This document shows positions 1 to 7,546 of a stretch of 64,000 nucleotides of DNA, in pieces. Within the stretch, counting starts at the first letter, position 1. Each line of letters begins with the position of its first letter. Origin of the DNA: UBA6168 sp964573725 (GTDB lineage Bacteria; Bacteroidota; Bacteroidia; Chitinophagales; Saprospiraceae); contig CAZNLJ010000009.1 in assembly GCA_964573725.1 (NCBI GenBank), forward strand, positions 1 to 64,000, written 5' to 3'. Both the position numbers and the translations under genes were made by a program. The notes under the pieces were generated by a model, which was not told the DNA's origin, searched no databases, and was given only the letters and a program-made list of their open reading frames with translations.

Positions 1-141
1 CGCGCTTGGGCGCGCCGCCGGCCGTCCTGTCCAAAAGACGGGAAGCGCCGTAAAGCCCCATTGATTATGAGCAACTTACTTTTTTATAATCATGCGAATC
101 TTGCAATCAAAATATTCGATTTGATTTTTAAGGTGCGAAAG
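1..141. repeat. Copy A of a ~140-bp inverted dispersed repeat
   Basis: This stretch matches the reverse complement of 5064-5206 over its whole length with scattered substitutions. Shared blocks include the GC palindrome part at 1-21, 'gggaagcg', 'taaagcccc', and a well conserved AT-rich end around 91-141. The copy is cut by the window edge inside its palindrome, so the full element begins further left. No open frame in it looks protein-coding. Family and mobility are unknown. Confidence 0.8.
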
Positions 142-428
142 ATATGCGTAGATGGTGTTCAGTCATTTTTTCATGTCAACACCTGGGGCGCGGAACGGAC
201 ATCCGAACAGGAAACGGCCGGACCGGGGCTTCGCAAGAACCGAAAAAAGGTCGGCCATGGCCCGTTGCAGGCTTGTTTTCGGGAGGGCAAGTCGTGGGAA
301 ATCAGGATAAATGTGTATTTTACAGCCAGGACGTGCAAGTATTTCCGGAGAAAATGCCATTGGGCAGCGCCCGGGAATCGGAATTCGGCCGGAAAAACGC
401 AGGTAATAAGAAAGAAACACCAAAGCGA
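142..428. other. Non-coding stretch before the GDSL lipoprotein gene
   Basis: No convincing gene is visible. The open frames here are short or run into the downstream lipoprotein gene, whose signal peptide begins only at 429. The 5' signals of that gene presumably lie here, but no clear promoter could be read. Confidence 0.5.
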
Positions 429-1217
429 ATGGGAAAAGGGTACCGTTTAAGCGCTTCGGCGGCAAGCTGGGTGATGGGAGTCGCCTGGGTGATGGTTCAT
501 GCGGGATGCGGGCCGGTCGTTTCCGGCGACAACGGTTCGGCGGCATCCGTCGACCGCGGGGGTGTGCAACAGCCGAACCGGCGGTTTGAAAAAGAAATAC
601 TTGCCTTTGAGGACCAGGACCGCCTGGAGGAGCCGCCCGAGGGGACGGTCGTCTTTACCGGGAGTTCGAGTATCCGGATGTGGTCCGGATTAACGGTCGA
701 TTTCTCACCGTTGCCGGTACTGAACAGGGGGTTCGGAGGGGCGACCCTGCCGGAGTTGAACGCCTATGCGGACAGGATCGTTTTCCGTTACAAACCCGCT
801 GTGATCGTCGTCTACTGCGGGGAGAATGATATGGCGGAGAACAGTCCGCCACCGGTAGTTTTCCAGCGATTCAAGAAATTCATGGCGGCCAAGGAAGCTC
901 GGCTTCCGGGTACACCGGTGGTCTTCCTGTCGGCCAAACCTTCCCCGCTCCGGTGGCATTTGTGGGGGCAGTACCAACAATTCAATGCCTTGGTGAAGGA
1001 ATACGCTGCCAACCGGGAAGAACTGCATTACGTAGATGTGGGACAAGTGCTGCTGACCGCGCAAGGGGAGCCCGACAGCACCCTGTTTCAGTCGGACGGG
1101 CTACACCTCAACGCGGCAGGTTACGCCCGTTGGACGACCCTGCTGAAGCCGGCGGTGGAAGGGATTTTCCCGGGTAAAATCCCTTCCGGCGGCATCAGCC
1201 AAGACGCGGGCCATTGA
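429..1217 (+). CDS. SGNH/GDSL-family hydrolase, lipoprotein
   Basis: Predicted 262-residue lipid-anchored esterase/lipase-type hydrolase. The start at 429 is chosen because it gives a hydrophobic signal ending in a lipobox (AGC, Cys27); the frame is open further upstream without a signal. SGNH blocks are visible: block I 'GSSSIRMW' (residues 78-85, nucleophile probably Ser80), the block II glycine in 'NRGFGG', block III 'GEND' (131-134) and block V 'DGLH' (Asp223, His226). It should act in the periplasm or on the outer membrane. The substrate cannot be told; families of this kind often remove acyl groups from sugars. It is convergent with the Spy-like gene, with only 5 bp between the stops. 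Confidence 0.85.
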   Translation: MGKGYRLSASAASWVMGVAWVMVHAGCGPVVSGDNGSAASVDRGGVQQPNRRFEKEILAFEDQDRLEEPPEGTVVFTGSSSIRMWSGLTVDFSPLPVLNRGFGGATLPELNAYADRIVFRYKPAVIVVYCGENDMAENSPPPVVFQRFKKFMAAKEARLPGTPVVFLSAKPSPLRWHLWGQYQQFNALVKEYAANREELHYVDVGQVLLTAQGEPDSTLFQSDGLHLNAAGYARWTTLLKPAVEGIFPGKIPSGGISQDAGH

Positions 1218-1222
1218 GAAGC

Positions 1223-1714
1223 TCATCTGCGGCCACCCGGTCGGCGGGGGCTTCCCCCTGCCGGAGGCTGGGCATGGCGGCGTTCCCTGATCTCCTGGAG
1301 CAGGGCCAGTTTGAATTCCCGTTCGATACCGTGGAGCATGGCGACCTTTCGGAGGGGAAGCACCCTGCGGAACGCCTGTTGGTATTCCTTTCGGAGGGCG
1401 AAGAGTGCATCCTCCGCAGCCTCCGTATCGTCGAGGAATTTGACCACGGCATCATCCGACATCAGTTCCAGGTGCGGTGCCTCGTCCAGGTCTTTGCGGA
1501 TGGCTTCCCGTTTGGCTTCATATTCATTGAACACCGGCCAGAAAGCCTGGGACTCCTGGGGGGTAAGCTGTAGTTTTTCCGTGAAGAAGGCGATGCGGAA
1601 GGATTCGACCTTCTCGCGACGTTGTTCGCCGTTCCTGACCCTGTCGGGTGGCTGGGCGTCCAGGGCCATTGAAAAAAGGAGGAGGACGCAGGTTGTCAGC
1701 AGATACTTGGACAT
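1223..1714 (-). CDS. Spy/CpxP-like periplasmic protein in an ECF sigma operon
   Basis: A 163-residue secreted helical protein. It has an N-terminal signal peptide (hydrophobic to about residue 18, ending MALDAQ). A segment 'LTPQESQAFWPVF' resembles the LTxxQ repeat of the Spy/CpxP family, followed by a strongly charged helical tail. In Bacteroidota such proteins often sit beside an ECF sigma factor and are annotated as sensors of it. Here it is the last gene of the leftward set sigma factor (3007-2453), membrane protein (2338-1790), this gene. A role in envelope stress sensing is inferred from that context. Confidence 0.7.
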   Translation of the reverse strand: MSKYLLTTCVLLLFSMALDAQPPDRVRNGEQRREKVESFRIAFFTEKLQLTPQESQAFWPVFNEYEAKREAIRKDLDEAPHLELMSDDAVVKFLDDTEAAEDALFALRKEYQQAFRRVLPLRKVAMLHGIEREFKLALLQEIRERRHAQPPAGGSPRRPGGRR

Positions 1715-1789
1715 AAGGATGGATATTTAGATGAAAGATTGGATGTCAGTTTCTGAAAAGATGGCATCGGGTTCGGGAAGTCCGGTCCA

Positions 1790-2338
1790 TCAGATATCTT
1801 CCGAAAGATCTTCCGCCGTGAATTCGTCGAGGTATTTTTCCAGGAAAGAGGCGGCCTCCGATTCGGAGAAAGGGGATTCGGAGGCGAGGGGATCGATGCC
1901 GGCCAGCCGGATGAGGTCGGTTTCGATCCAGTGCAGATTGTCCCGGACGAACCCTTCCAGTTCATCGGCGGGAATGGAAGACAAGGTAGCCGGGGATCCG
2001 GCGCCGGTCAGGGGCGGGATTTCCGTTCCGGGGATCCTCCAGGACCGGAATCCGGCGACGACCAGCAGGAAAGCTGCGGCGATACCGGCCAGGCGGAGGG
2101 GAAGTTGTTGCGGGAACCTGCGACGGCGGGTTTGTGCGGCCGTCGGCCGGATCCGGCCGGCTTCCTTGCGCAGGTCTTCCCAACCGGGTTCCTGGTCGAA
2201 ATAGCCGGAGGGAACCCGGAATCCGGCATCCTTCCCTTTCATGTCTCGTAAAAAGGAGGAATCCGGCTCCAGGCGGGCGAGTTCGGACAGGAGGTCTTCC
2301 GATTCCGGACCGAGGGGTCCGGCAGGTTGCTGTGGCAT
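1790..2338 (-). CDS. Single-pass membrane protein, likely anti-sigma factor
   Basis: A 182-residue protein with an acidic cytoplasmic N-terminal part (1-70), a basic stretch RRRR (71-74), one membrane helix (about 82-98) and a roughly 80-residue outer domain. It follows an ECF sigma gene on the same strand, as anti-sigma factors usually do. No zinc-binding HxxxCxxC motif is present, so it is not a classical ZAS-domain protein; the call rests on topology and position. It probably holds the sigma factor at the membrane and passes a signal from the periplasm, perhaps with the Spy-like protein encoded next. Confidence 0.6.
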   Translation of the reverse strand: MPQQPAGPLGPESEDLLSELARLEPDSSFLRDMKGKDAGFRVPSGYFDQEPGWEDLRKEAGRIRPTAAQTRRRRFPQQLPLRLAGIAAAFLLVVAGFRSWRIPGTEIPPLTGAGSPATLSSIPADELEGFVRDNLHWIETDLIRLAGIDPLASESPFSESEAASFLEKYLDEFTAEDLSEDI

Positions 2339-2452
2339 AAGGCTGCGTATTACGCTTCATGACCCACCGGATTTCCCGGCCGGGAAAACGGCGGGATAAA
2401 CGGCGGACCGGTAAGTTTGGTTTCCAAGGAAAGGTTTTTCAGGGTAGGGCCG

Positions 2453-3007
2453 TCAGCGGTTCGATACGTAGGCGGATACTTTTCGGACCGCATGATGGAA
2501 GGAGGCTTTCAGCGCCCCTTCGGACGTGTCGAGGATGTCCGACATTTCCGCGTAGCCCATTTCCTCGAAGTAGCGGAGGGTGAATACGGCCCGTTGCTTG
2601 TCCGGCAGGCGGGCGACGGCCTCCTGCAGCAGTCGTTGGGCAGCTTCCCCATCGAAAAAAGGGTCCGAGGACAATTTGTCCGACAGCTGGCCCGGTTCGA
2701 GCGAATGACGCTCTCTCCGGTTCTTCCGTTCCAGGAAGGAAAGCGATTCGTTCATGGCAATCCGGTACAGCCAGGTACGGAGAGAGGAATTACCTTTGAA
2801 ATCGCGGATGGCCAGATAGATTTTCAGGTAGCAGTCCTGCAGGACATCATTGGCATCCTCATGATGGAGGACCATGCGCCGGATTTGCCAATAGAGCGAG
2901 GTGTGGAATTTTTTCACCAGGCGGCGGAAACCATCCGGCGCAAGTTCTTCCGACGCAAGCCTTGCGAGGATATCTTCGTCCGACGTAGCTTGATCATTCG
3001 CTTCCAA
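2453..3007 (-). CDS. ECF-subfamily RNA polymerase sigma factor
   Basis: A 184-residue sigma-70 protein of the extracytoplasmic-function class. Region 2 spans about residues 34-100, with 'EDANDVLQDCYLKIY' and 'TWLYRIAMN' matching core-binding and -10 recognition helices. Region 4 (about 131-182) has 'LPDKQRAVFTLRYFEEMGYAEMSD' and a helix-turn-helix. No ATG fits: the frame opens with TTG at 3007, preceded by AAAGGA at good spacing. It leads the operon with the membrane anti-sigma-like and Spy-like genes, so it probably directs an envelope-stress regulon and may autoregulate. Confidence 0.9.
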   Translation of the reverse strand: MEANDQATSDEDILARLASEELAPDGFRRLVKKFHTSLYWQIRRMVLHHEDANDVLQDCYLKIYLAIRDFKGNSSLRTWLYRIAMNESLSFLERKNRRERHSLEPGQLSDKLSSDPFFDGEAAQRLLQEAVARLPDKQRAVFTLRYFEEMGYAEMSDILDTSEGALKASFHHAVRKVSAYVSNR

Positions 3008-3148
3008 GGCAGTCCTTTCTTACATAGACCGGCATAACAGGCAAAGGTTTAAGGGATCGGGGTAATTTTGGAAGCCATCCGGAAAATGGTGACACCGGGT
3101 GGGAATCGGAAACACGGGAGGCAAGATCCCGGCAAATAAACACAAACA

Positions 3149-3697
3149 ATGGAATACCGGCCGTTCATCCGTATCAGTGCGTTGTCGGGGCTGCATTTGG
3201 CCCGACCGGAGTTGGCGGAACCGATATTCGGGGTGGTGGACCGCCAGCGGGCGTACTTGCGGAGGTGGCTACCCTGGGTGGACGCCACTTTGTCGGTCGA
3301 GGATACCAGGGAATACATCCGCACGGCGATGCGGCAAAACAGCGAAGGCACTGCTTTGAATACCATCTTGTTGCATGGTCAGGAGGTGGCGGGTGCCCTG
3401 AGTGTGGTGCACTTCAGCCCTGCCAACAGGAAGTGCGAGCTGGGGTATTGGTTGCGGGAAGACCTGCAGGGACAGGGCTTGATGACGCAGGCCTGCGCGG
3501 CATTCATCGCATACCTTTTCCGGGGCCGGCAATGGAACAGGATAGAACTGTATGTGGCGGCGGACAACGGGAAGAGCCTTGCGGTGGCGGAGCGGCTGGG
3601 CTTTACCCGGGAAGGGACGCTTCGGCAGGCCTTGTACCTGCATGGCCGGTATTGGGACATGACCGTTTGGTCCGTATTGCGGGAGGAGTGGGTTTAA
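3149..3697 (+). CDS. GNAT acetyltransferase, RimJ/RimL-like
   Basis: A 182-residue cytoplasmic N-acetyltransferase of the GNAT fold. The acetyl-CoA pyrophosphate-binding loop is visible as 'LREDLQGQGLMTQAC' (about 104-118), followed by 'ELYVAADNGKSLAVAERLGFTREGTLRQ', typical of RimJ/RimL proteins that acetylate N-termini of ribosomal proteins or other amines. The ATG at 3149 gives the usual family length. It diverges from the sigma operon across a 141-bp spacer. The true substrate cannot be inferred. Confidence 0.85.
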   Translation: MEYRPFIRISALSGLHLARPELAEPIFGVVDRQRAYLRRWLPWVDATLSVEDTREYIRTAMRQNSEGTALNTILLHGQEVAGALSVVHFSPANRKCELGYWLREDLQGQGLMTQACAAFIAYLFRGRQWNRIELYVAADNGKSLAVAERLGFTREGTLRQALYLHGRYWDMTVWSVLREEWV

Positions 3698-4023
3698 AAC
3701 ACAATTAAAACTTTTTCGAGTAATTTTTTAACAAAAAGTTGGTTAGTGAAATAAATTGTTTTAAGTTTACATCCTAAACCAAATCGATTGTTTTAATTAA
3801 GGGTAGTCGGGTACGTACGATTTGATTCCGTCCGAAACAGGAGATTGCTGTCGTGGCGAGCGGTCCTGTGCAGGCAAGGTACAGGGCGCCCGGAGCATCC
3901 GGGTGTCCGAGGCATCGGTCGGCGAGGTCCGGGTGTGACGGCATGAACGGAAGGATGGCGGGAAACGGGAGCAGTACGGGGGACCGGTGCCGGGAGGGAG
4001 GCTACCGAAAAAAAACGAATGAC
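3698..4023. promoter_or_regulatory. AT-rich regulatory region before the S24 regulator gene
   Basis: This gap is much more AT-rich than its surroundings at 3700-3800. It holds two direct copies of ATTGTTTTAA (3755-3764 and 3787-3796), spaced 32 bp or about three helical turns, and an inverted match AATTAAAAC at 3703-3711. That layout would suit operators for the repressor encoded at 4024. The stretch 3773-3800 also resembles part of the inverted repeat at 5071-5100. No promoter was identified with confidence. Confidence 0.4.
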
Positions 4024-4767
4024 ATGATAGGAGAAGATCGGCTTGAATTGAACGACCGTTTTGTGAAGGTATTCCAATTGTTGGAGGAAAAGGGGTTGAT
4101 CGTAAAGAACGACCGAAACGGCAGGGGGATCGGGGATGTTGCGGAAAAGGTATTGGGCAACAAGGGCTACGGTCATATCATCCGGGCCTTCCTGAACCCT
4201 GAGGACAAGCGGGTGATCAGTTATTCGCAGGCGCGGAAATTCTGTCGGGAGTTCGAGGTGAACGAGGATTTCCTGTTGGACGGATCGGGGGCGCCTTTCG
4301 GGCTGGTCTTACCCAAGGGGCAGCAGCCGGAGCGAGGTAAGGAAGAAGGGCTGTTCGCCAAGGGGAACATCCTGTTTACGACCGTGGAGGCATTCGCCGG
4401 CAGTTCGGTCGATACGCGGAGTTTTGCTACGGAGGACAGTTACTGGTTTTCGTTGCCGGGTTTGCCGGGTGGGGGTTTGGTTGCCTTCCAAATCAGCGGC
4501 AATTCGATGGAGCCGGTCATCATGGATGGCGATATCGTGGTTTGTCGGGAGATCGAGCGGCTGGAGGACATGAAGGACAACGAGATATATGCGGTCAAGA
4601 ACAACGGTTCCCTGTGGGTCAAATACGTCCAACGCATCTATCGTGGTGGGAAAGTGTCGAATCTGAAGCTTATCTCCGCCAATCACCTGGAGCACGATCC
4701 ATTTGTGGAGGACGTCGGCCTGCACACCCGCTTGTACCGGGTCGTAAGGAAAATTACGGATTTCTGA
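4024..4767 (+). CDS. Transcriptional regulator with HTH-like N-terminus and S24 peptidase domain
   Basis: A 247-residue LexA/CI-type regulator. The N-terminal half (1-90) is helical and probably DNA-binding. The C-terminal half is an S24 peptidase domain with the serine in 'ISGNSMEPVIMDGD' (Ser161) and a candidate catalytic lysine in 'LWVKYV' (Lys200). The ATG at 4024 was chosen because the open upstream part (from 3853) is low-complexity and lacks family similarity. It is followed by a strong terminator, so it is likely monocistronic. Both active-site residues are present, so induced self-cleavage is possible; the targets are unknown. Confidence 0.8.
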   Translation: MIGEDRLELNDRFVKVFQLLEEKGLIVKNDRNGRGIGDVAEKVLGNKGYGHIIRAFLNPEDKRVISYSQARKFCREFEVNEDFLLDGSGAPFGLVLPKGQQPERGKEEGLFAKGNILFTTVEAFAGSSVDTRSFATEDSYWFSLPGLPGGGLVAFQISGNSMEPVIMDGDIVVCREIERLEDMKDNEIYAVKNNGSLWVKYVQRIYRGGKVSNLKLISANHLEHDPFVEDVGLHTRLYRVVRKITDF

Positions 4768-4887
4768 GCACAGGTATGCGTGCGGCGACAATCCGTTCGG
4801 CCATCTTCTTTTTTCAAAAGCTACTTCAGTTTGTTTCGTTTCTCTCGTTCATGCCCAATGCATGAACATATCCTGCTGTTTTCCTGC

Positions 4888-4922
4888 TCCCAGCACATTT
4901 TTATTGTGCTGGGATTTTTTTT
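4888..4922 (+). terminator. Rho-independent terminator after the S24 regulator
   Basis: A perfect 10-bp stem (4888-4897 with 4905-4914) with a 7-nt loop is followed directly by eight T residues on the plus strand. It lies 120 bp after the stop of the S24 regulator gene. Confidence 0.9.
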
Positions 4923-5063
4923 GGGTTGGAGAAAAAAGGGGAGGGGTAGGTGATGACCTGGCTGTTATGTTTTCAAAGGGCTAAAATCCGCTGCCGCTTT
5001 TCCCATCGGTATGGATGCGGGGAAAGGGGATGTGTCTTGGGGGCAGACCGCCGTGGAACTCAC
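4923..5063. other. Non-coding stretch between terminator and repeat copy B
   Basis: No gene or clear signal is visible here. Together with the flanking terminator and repeats it is part of a gene-free region of about 900 bp (4768-5677). Confidence 0.5.
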
Positions 5064-5218
5064 CTTTCGCACCCTAAAAACCAAATCGAATATTTTGATT
5101 GCAAGGTTCGCATGATTGTATAAGAACGTAAGCTACTCCTAACCCAAGGGGCTTTATTTCGCTTCCCGCCTAATGGACAGGGCTGCCGGCGGCGCGCCCA
5201 AGCGCGCCGCCGGCAGCC
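5064..5218. repeat. Copy B of the ~140-bp repeat, with intact 17-bp-arm palindrome
   Basis: The reverse complement of 5064-5206 aligns with 1-141. This copy keeps the full palindrome: arms 5181-5197 and 5202-5218 are perfect 17-bp complements around the loop CCAA. The opposite orientation of the two copies makes them possible endpoints for inversion of the 5-kb segment between them. A shorter dyad (5232-5238 with 5249-5255) follows. No transposase is encoded in or beside either copy. Confidence 0.85.
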
Positions 5219-5395
5219 ATAAAAATCCATTGGGCGCGGGCTACGTCACGCGCCCTTTCTTGTGCGGGATGTGGCACACCAGCGGGTCTGATGATTAAAA
5301 ACAGAAAATCAATGTTTTGTAATTAATTAATTTGTAGGGTTGAGGTGCGGAAGATGCCGTGTAAGGCGCCGGGACGCATGTTTCTGGTCCGGGTC

Positions 5396-5700
5396 GGCGG
5401 TAGTGTGACGGGCAGGCGGGGCGACCCGGGGGGCGTGACAGGTCGGATACTTCCCGCGGATACCTGTGCACGTCATGGTGCCGGGCTACCTGGCGGTAGT
5501 GTGACAGGCAGGCGGGGCGACCCAAGGGGCGTGACAGGTCGGTGTTACTTCCAGTAAGAACCTGTGGATACCATGGTACCGGGCTACCTGGCGGTAGTGT
5601 GATGAGCAGGCTGGGCGACCTGGGGGGGTGACAGGTCGGATACTTACTGCGGATACCTGTGCACGTCATGGTACCGGCTACCTGGCGGTGGCGATGGTCC
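5396..5700. repeat. Tandem repeat, three units of 94-98 bp plus a partial unit
   Basis: Units begin with GGCGGTAGTG at 5396, 5492 and 5590 (periods 96, 98 and 94). A fourth start, GGCGGTGGCG at 5684, lies inside the 3' end of the phosphatase gene on the minus strand. Each unit has a GACAGGTCGG block and, in two units, the GGATACCTGTGCACGTCATGGT block, and ends in GGCTACCT. The units have no spacers of differing sequence, so this is not a CRISPR array. The shared edge suggests the array grew from the end of the coding region. Confidence 0.85.
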
Positions 5701-7006
5701 GGCTCCATTGTTCCACACCTTGGGAATCATAGATGCGGATGGTCATGGTTCTTTCCGTCCGGGGGCCGTCGAATTCCAGCATGCCGAAATTTCGGGTGGA
5801 GACGAGGGTTCCCGCTTCCCGAAGGAGATTTCTTTCTTCTCCCTGGTGAGATCCGGAGGTGAGGGGAGACACGGTGAGGTCATAAATGTCGATGCCGTTA
5901 CCGAGGGTAAGTTTGCTGAGTTCGGTATGGTGTCGGTCCCCGGTCAGGAAGACAACGTTTCGGATACCTTCCTCTTCGATTCTTTTAAGGAGGAAAGCAC
6001 GTTCGTCCGGTGCGAGGTTGATATACGTTTCATGGCCGGCATGGGTATTCAGGACTTGGCCGCCTACTGCCACGAACTTGAAGGGGGCCCTGCTGCTGAC
6101 GAGTGCGTTGACGAGCCATTCCAGTTGTTCTTGGCCGAGCAGGGTCGGTTGGCCGGTCTTGCGGTTGTTGGCGGTGCGGAAGTACCGGTTGTCGAGCAGG
6201 AAGAAATCCATATCCGCCCATTTGAACGCCGAAGTGGTGCCGCCCTGGCCGGGAAGGCCGCAGGTGGGGTTTCCCCAGAACAGGCGAAAAACATCCGTGG
6301 ACAGGTCCTTGTGCACAAAGCTGCCGTCGCTGTTATCCTGCCCGTAGTCATGGTCGTCCCAGATGGCGTAATGGTGGGTGCTGGCGAGGAGGGCTTGCAG
6401 TTCGGGAAGCGAGCGGGTGTGGGTATAACGGTGGAGGAATCCCGTTCGGGAGAACCAGTCCGGTTCCCGGAGATAAGTGTTGTCACCCAGCCAGAGCATG
6501 GCATCCGGGCGCATTTGATGGATGGTGGTGAAGATATTGTAATCCGCACCATAGGGTCTTCCGGGTCTGTCGTATGCCGGTTCGTTGACATAACTGCAGC
6601 TGCCGAGCGCCATCTTGAAGGGGGGCGGGTCCGTCCGCCATTGCCACAAGGCCTGGGTTTGGAAGACGGCGGGATAGTCCAGGGGAACTACCTCGTCGTT
6701 GATCAGCAAGGCATATTCGTACACATTTCCGGGTTCGACCTGGTCGGCGATGAGACGGGCGGTGAACCCTTCGTTTGGGATGGTCTGACGGATTTCGGTC
6801 CGGTGCCGCAGGTCCGGTCGGTCGGCCGGCCAATATTCCACCTGGACGGAGGCCGGCCGGGTGGTCTGTACCCAAATAAGGGCCTCCTTCATTTCCGAAT
6901 AGCCGAGCATGGGGCCGGATTGCAGCAAGGCGGCGGGTTGGGCGGAAAGCGTTCCTGCCGGCAGCGGCAGGCAGGCAGCAAGGAGGAGGAAAAGGCGTAG
7001 ACGCAT
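5678..7006 (-). CDS. PhoD-like secreted phosphatase/phosphodiesterase
   Basis: A 442-residue exported metallohydrolase of the PhoD alkaline phosphatase type. The start at 7006 gives a clean signal peptide (about 1-22, ending LSAQ); in-frame starts at 7018 and 7090 lie before it and do not. An N-terminal beta domain is followed by the metallophosphatase core: 'GSCSYVNEPAYDR', 'LWLGDNTYLREPDW', 'AIWDDHDYGQDNSDG', 'VGGQVLN' and 'VFLTGDRHHTEL'. These match the metal-binding Asp, Asn and His positions of PhoD enzymes. It likely frees phosphate from diesters or monoesters outside the inner membrane. Its 3' end overlaps the first part of a tandem-repeat unit. Confidence 0.88.
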   Translation of the reverse strand: MRLRLFLLLAACLPLPAGTLSAQPAALLQSGPMLGYSEMKEALIWVQTTRPASVQVEYWPADRPDLRHRTEIRQTIPNEGFTARLIADQVEPGNVYEYALLINDEVVPLDYPAVFQTQALWQWRTDPPPFKMALGSCSYVNEPAYDRPGRPYGADYNIFTTIHQMRPDAMLWLGDNTYLREPDWFSRTGFLHRYTHTRSLPELQALLASTHHYAIWDDHDYGQDNSDGSFVHKDLSTDVFRLFWGNPTCGLPGQGGTTSAFKWADMDFFLLDNRYFRTANNRKTGQPTLLGQEQLEWLVNALVSSRAPFKFVAVGGQVLNTHAGHETYINLAPDERAFLLKRIEEEGIRNVVFLTGDRHHTELSKLTLGNGIDIYDLTVSPLTSGSHQGEERNLLREAGTLVSTRNFGMLEFDGPRTERTMTIRIYDSQGVEQWSRTIATAR

Positions 7007-7546
7007 GGCGGGCGGCATTGTTGTGTTTGCAGGGTCAGGCCGGGAGCCGGATCCATCGGGCATCCTAGGTGCGTACGTCGGGTCGCCCATGCGGGCCGGT
7101 GCCGGATGGCCCGGTTGGAGCGGCGGATTGTTCCCGGCTCGGAACCGAAGGCAATGTTAGCAATAATTTCGCAAATCGGGCACACCGGCATCGTTGGGGC
7201 GGGGGCGATCCGCGGGTGTCCGGGTCCGGTAGGTACCCGTGCCTGCCAGCCGTTTTTTTTCGTCGGTGTGGGAGGCTTGTCCACCGACCAAAACGGTGGT
7301 TTGCCGCATGTCTTCCGTTTCGAAATGATACATTTGTCCTTGTATTCCGGAAGGAAGGCAAGGGGGTGGGAGCATTCGCCTGAATGCGGACCGTGTCCCC
7401 GGCAGGATCCGCCGGCGCCGGTAGGCGCCGGTCCGTCCCGACCGACCGGCTGCAACCCTGTCGCAGGGACGGGGTCTTTCGGTTAAAACGTAAAACGGCT
7501 GGCCGGAATCGATCCGGCCCGTCGTCCTGATCAAACAGCAAGAACC
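7007..7546. other. 540-bp intergenic region between divergent genes
   Basis: No supported gene lies here; the open frames on both strands look like GC-driven noise. It must hold promoters for both the phosphatase gene (leftward) and the protease gene (rightward). One hairpin is visible: arms 7412-7419 and 7424-7431, a perfect 8-bp pair with a 4-nt loop, without a T-run. Confidence 0.5.

Noticed and set aside
1790..2338. Zinc-binding anti-sigma (ZAS) domain
   Set aside because: There is no HxxxCxxC motif; only membrane topology and gene order support an anti-sigma role.
5396..5700. CRISPR array
   Set aside because: The units are 94-98 bp, directly adjacent without unique spacers, and no cas genes are near.
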